Shown: positions 13,642-15,342 of the stretch, piece by piece | Numbering within the stretch: position 1 is the first letter of the stretch | Layout of the letters: the number at the start of each line of letters is the position of its first letter | NCBI GenBank assembly: GCA_036401335.1 | Contig: DASWVC010000035.1 | Coordinates: 1-15,342, forward strand | DNA: 15,342 nt | Direction of reading: 5' to 3' | Source: DASWVC01 sp036401335 | GTDB taxonomy: Bacteria; Verrucomicrobiota; Verrucomicrobiia; Chthoniobacterales; JAFAMB01 | Made by a program: the position numbers and the translations under genes | The notes under the pieces: generated by a model | Told to the model about the DNA's origin: nothing | The model's database searches: none | What the model saw: the letters and a program-made list of their open reading frames with translations, nothing else

Positions 13642-15000
13642 ATGGCCAAGGTTTTTATCAAAACGTACGGTTGCCAGATGAACGAACGCGACTCCGAACA
13701 GGTCGCGCAAATGCTCCTGGACCGTGGCCACCAGCTTACCGGGGTGGAGGCGGAAGCCGATGTGGTGCTGCTGAATACCTGCAGCGTCCGGGACATGGCG
13801 GAACAAAAGGCCCTGGGGAAAATGGGCCTGCTCGGTGCTCTGGGGCATCAACGTCCGGTGGTTTACGGGTTCCTCGGTTGCATGGCGCAGAGCCGCGGGG
13901 CGTCCCTGCTGAAGGAAGTGCCCCACCTCGACCTGGTGGTCGGGACGCAGAAATTTCATCGCGTGGCCGACTATGTGGACGAGGCCTGGCACCGCAAGTT
14001 GCAACGGCAATTTGACGATGCCCGTTTTACCATTGTCGATGTGGCGGATGAACCGGAATCGCAGAACGCCATCCGCGACCATGTACCCGCGCGGCAGGAG
14101 GTAAGCTCGTTTGTCTCCGTCATGCAGGGCTGCAACATGCATTGCACTTTCTGCATCGTGCCGTTCACCCGCGGGGCGGAACGCAGCCGGCCGGCGACGG
14201 AAATTGTGGCCGAGGTGCAGCGTTTGGTGGAGCGCGGCGTTCGGGAAGTGACCTTATTGGGCCAGATTGTCAACCTTTATGGACGGCATGAGTTCCCGAA
14301 AATCGACGGCAAAAGTCCGTTTGTGCAGTTGCTGGAAGCGGTTCATGAGGTCGAAGGCCTTGAGCGCCTCCGGTTCACGTCCCCGCATCCGATCGGGTTC
14401 CGGAAAGACCTGGTGGCAGCCTTTGGGTACCTGCCCAAGCTGGTCGAACACATTCACCTGCCTTTGCAATCAGGGTCTGACCGCATCCTGAAAGCCATGC
14501 ACCGCACTTACACGGCCGGAAAATACCTGGCGCTGGTGGATCAGATCCGTTCGGTGACTCCCCAGATGGCCATCACCACCGACATCATCGTCGGCTTCCC
14601 GGGAGAAACCGAACTGGAATACGCCCAGACCCGCGCGTTGGTCGAGACGGTCGGATTTGATAATGCGTTCGTCTTCAAATACTCGCCGCGGCGCGACACC
14701 CCGGCTGCGGTGTTGCCGGACCAGGTTCCCGAGGTGGTCAAGGAAAGGCGTCACCAGGACCTCTTGAACGTGGTCAACCAGTGGGCGAAACAGCGTGCCG
14801 GCGTTTGCGTTGGACGTCAGGTGCAAGTGCTGTGCGAAGGTCCCAGCAAAACCAACCCGCATCGGTTAAGCGGCAGAACGCGGGGCAACAAAATCGTGGT
14901 TTTCGAGGGGAACGAACGCCTCGCCGGCCAACTGGTTGAGGTGCAGATCGAGCGTTCCACCGGTTACACGCTTTACGGGCAGGTTAAAGTCGCGGCCTGA
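13642..15000 (+). CDS. miaB: tRNA-2-methylthio-N6-dimethylallyladenosine synthase MiaB
   Basis: This 452-residue radical-SAM methylthiotransferase adds a methylthio group to i6A37 in tRNAs that read U-starting codons. The N-terminal domain binds one 4Fe-4S cluster through C11 (KTYGCQMN), C47 (LLNTCSVRD) and C80 (GFLGCMAQ). The radical-SAM CxxxCxxC motif is C164, C168 and C171 (QGCNMHCTFC). Further blocks are HLPLQSGSDRILKAMHRTYT and TDIIVGFPGETE. A C-terminal TRAM domain follows. All six cluster-binding cysteines are present and length is typical. I chose the ATG at 13642, which gives the classic KTYGCQMN beginning; a TTG at 13630 would add four residues. A gap of 90 bases separates it from tatC and no Shine-Dalgarno sequence is visible. 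MiaB is preferred over RimO or MtaB because of the QMN motif and length. Confidence 0.94.
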   Translation: MAKVFIKTYGCQMNERDSEQVAQMLLDRGHQLTGVEAEADVVLLNTCSVRDMAEQKALGKMGLLGALGHQRPVVYGFLGCMAQSRGASLLKEVPHLDLVVGTQKFHRVADYVDEAWHRKLQRQFDDARFTIVDVADEPESQNAIRDHVPARQEVSSFVSVMQGCNMHCTFCIVPFTRGAERSRPATEIVAEVQRLVERGVREVTLLGQIVNLYGRHEFPKIDGKSPFVQLLEAVHEVEGLERLRFTSPHPIGFRKDLVAAFGYLPKLVEHIHLPLQSGSDRILKAMHRTYTAGKYLALVDQIRSVTPQMAITTDIIVGFPGETELEYAQTRALVETVGFDNAFVFKYSPRRDTPAAVLPDQVPEVVKERRHQDLLNVVNQWAKQRAGVCVGRQVQVLCEGPSKTNPHRLSGRTRGNKIVVFEGNERLAGQLVEVQIERSTGYTLYGQVKVAA

Positions 15001-15006
15001 ACGTTC

Positions 15007-15342
15007 ATGGATTATTCACCGCGCGTTTACCATTTTGACCTTCATACCGTTGGGTTGGTCGTAGGTTTGCTGCTGGTCCTGGCCCACGGGGCGGCCCTGG
15101 CCCGGCCCCGCCAGTCGCAGCGCTGGCTGCAACGGTTGCCCCGTTCCCGAATGGCCGGGACCGTCCTGATCGTGGCAGCGGGCGTTTGGAGTTTCTGGCT
15201 CGCCTCCAACCTGGACCTTGGCGAATTTTCCGGTTACCGACACCTGATCCTTATGGCGGTGCCTGTGTTAACGGCGTTGACGGCGTTGTTCGTCCAGGAC
15301 CTGCTAACCGCCCGGGCCTTGGGCATCCTGGCCCTCCTGGCC
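15007..15342 (+). CDS. Multi-pass membrane protein of unknown function (3' truncated)
   Basis: An open frame begins with ATG at 15007, 6 bases after the miaB stop, and runs off the right edge after 112 residues. The start MDYSPRVYHFDLHTV is followed by at least three strongly hydrophobic segments (about residues 14-32, 49-66 and 81-98), with a basic loop (RPRQSQRWLQRLPRSR) that should be cytoplasmic. I do not recognise the family. The close spacing suggests co-transcription with miaB. The frame stays open to the edge and has normal hydrophobic-protein composition, so it is probably real. Confidence 0.7.
   Translation, partial: MDYSPRVYHFDLHTVGLVVGLLLVLAHGAALARPRQSQRWLQRLPRSRMAGTVLIVAAGVWSFWLASNLDLGEFSGYRHLILMAVPVLTALTALFVQDLLTARALGILALLA

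Noticed and set aside
1..15342. CRISPR arrays, tRNA or rRNA genes, insertion sequences, prophage or toxin-antitoxin genes
   Set aside because: I saw no regularly spaced repeats, cloverleaf sequences, transposase-like frames with terminal repeats, or related protein motifs on either strand.

Overview
The window reads as one continuous stretch of a GC-rich bacterial chromosome with every recognisable gene on the + strand. The organism is probably a member of the Verrucomicrobiota or a close relative. This rests on the DUF6580-type membrane protein, the housekeeping gene mix, the general lack of Shine-Dalgarno sequences ahead of spaced genes, and the hairpin-rich intergenic DNA. It is inference, because the window has no rRNA or other phylogenetic marker.

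Layout. (1) Bases 1-75 are the last 24 codons of an unidentified gene. (2) Bases 208-5736 hold a DUF6580 integral membrane protein, then a complete pyruvate dehydrogenase cluster: E1 alpha (pdhA), E1 beta (pdhB), single-lipoyl E2 (pdhC) and E3 (lpd). The membrane gene ends 2 bases before pdhA. (3) Bases 5737-6511 are a long non-coding interval of about 775 bases, the most structured part of the window. It contains repeated TGTAACAAT sites, three back-to-back hairpins resembling a dispersed intergenic repeat, a cluster of DnaA-box-like nonamers beside an AT-rich tract, and two perfect hairpins in the presumed leader of the next operon. (4) Bases 6512-10124 are hom-thrC-lysC, joined by ATGA overlaps; asd and thrB, needed for the complete threonine route, are not here. 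(5) Bases 10125-10350 carry a terminator-like hairpin and a plausible sigma-70 promoter. (6) Bases 10351-10773 encode a small two-TM protein whose cytoplasmic helix looks like a histidine-kinase dimerisation domain without the phospho-acceptor His or an ATPase domain. (7) Bases 10818-13551 are argH, a NUDIX hydrolase gene and tatC, overlapping through GTGA and ATGA. (8) Bases 13642-15000 are miaB, followed after 6 bases by a membrane-protein gene that runs off the window.

Together the genes are core metabolism (pyruvate to acetyl-CoA, aspartate-family amino acids, last step of arginine synthesis), nucleotide clean-up, Tat protein export and tRNA modification. I see no CRISPR array, prophage, insertion sequence, tRNA, rRNA or defence cassette. 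The unusual signals are in the intergenic DNA, the orphan kinase-like membrane protein and the pairing of a putative transporter with PDH, not in an obvious new multi-gene system.
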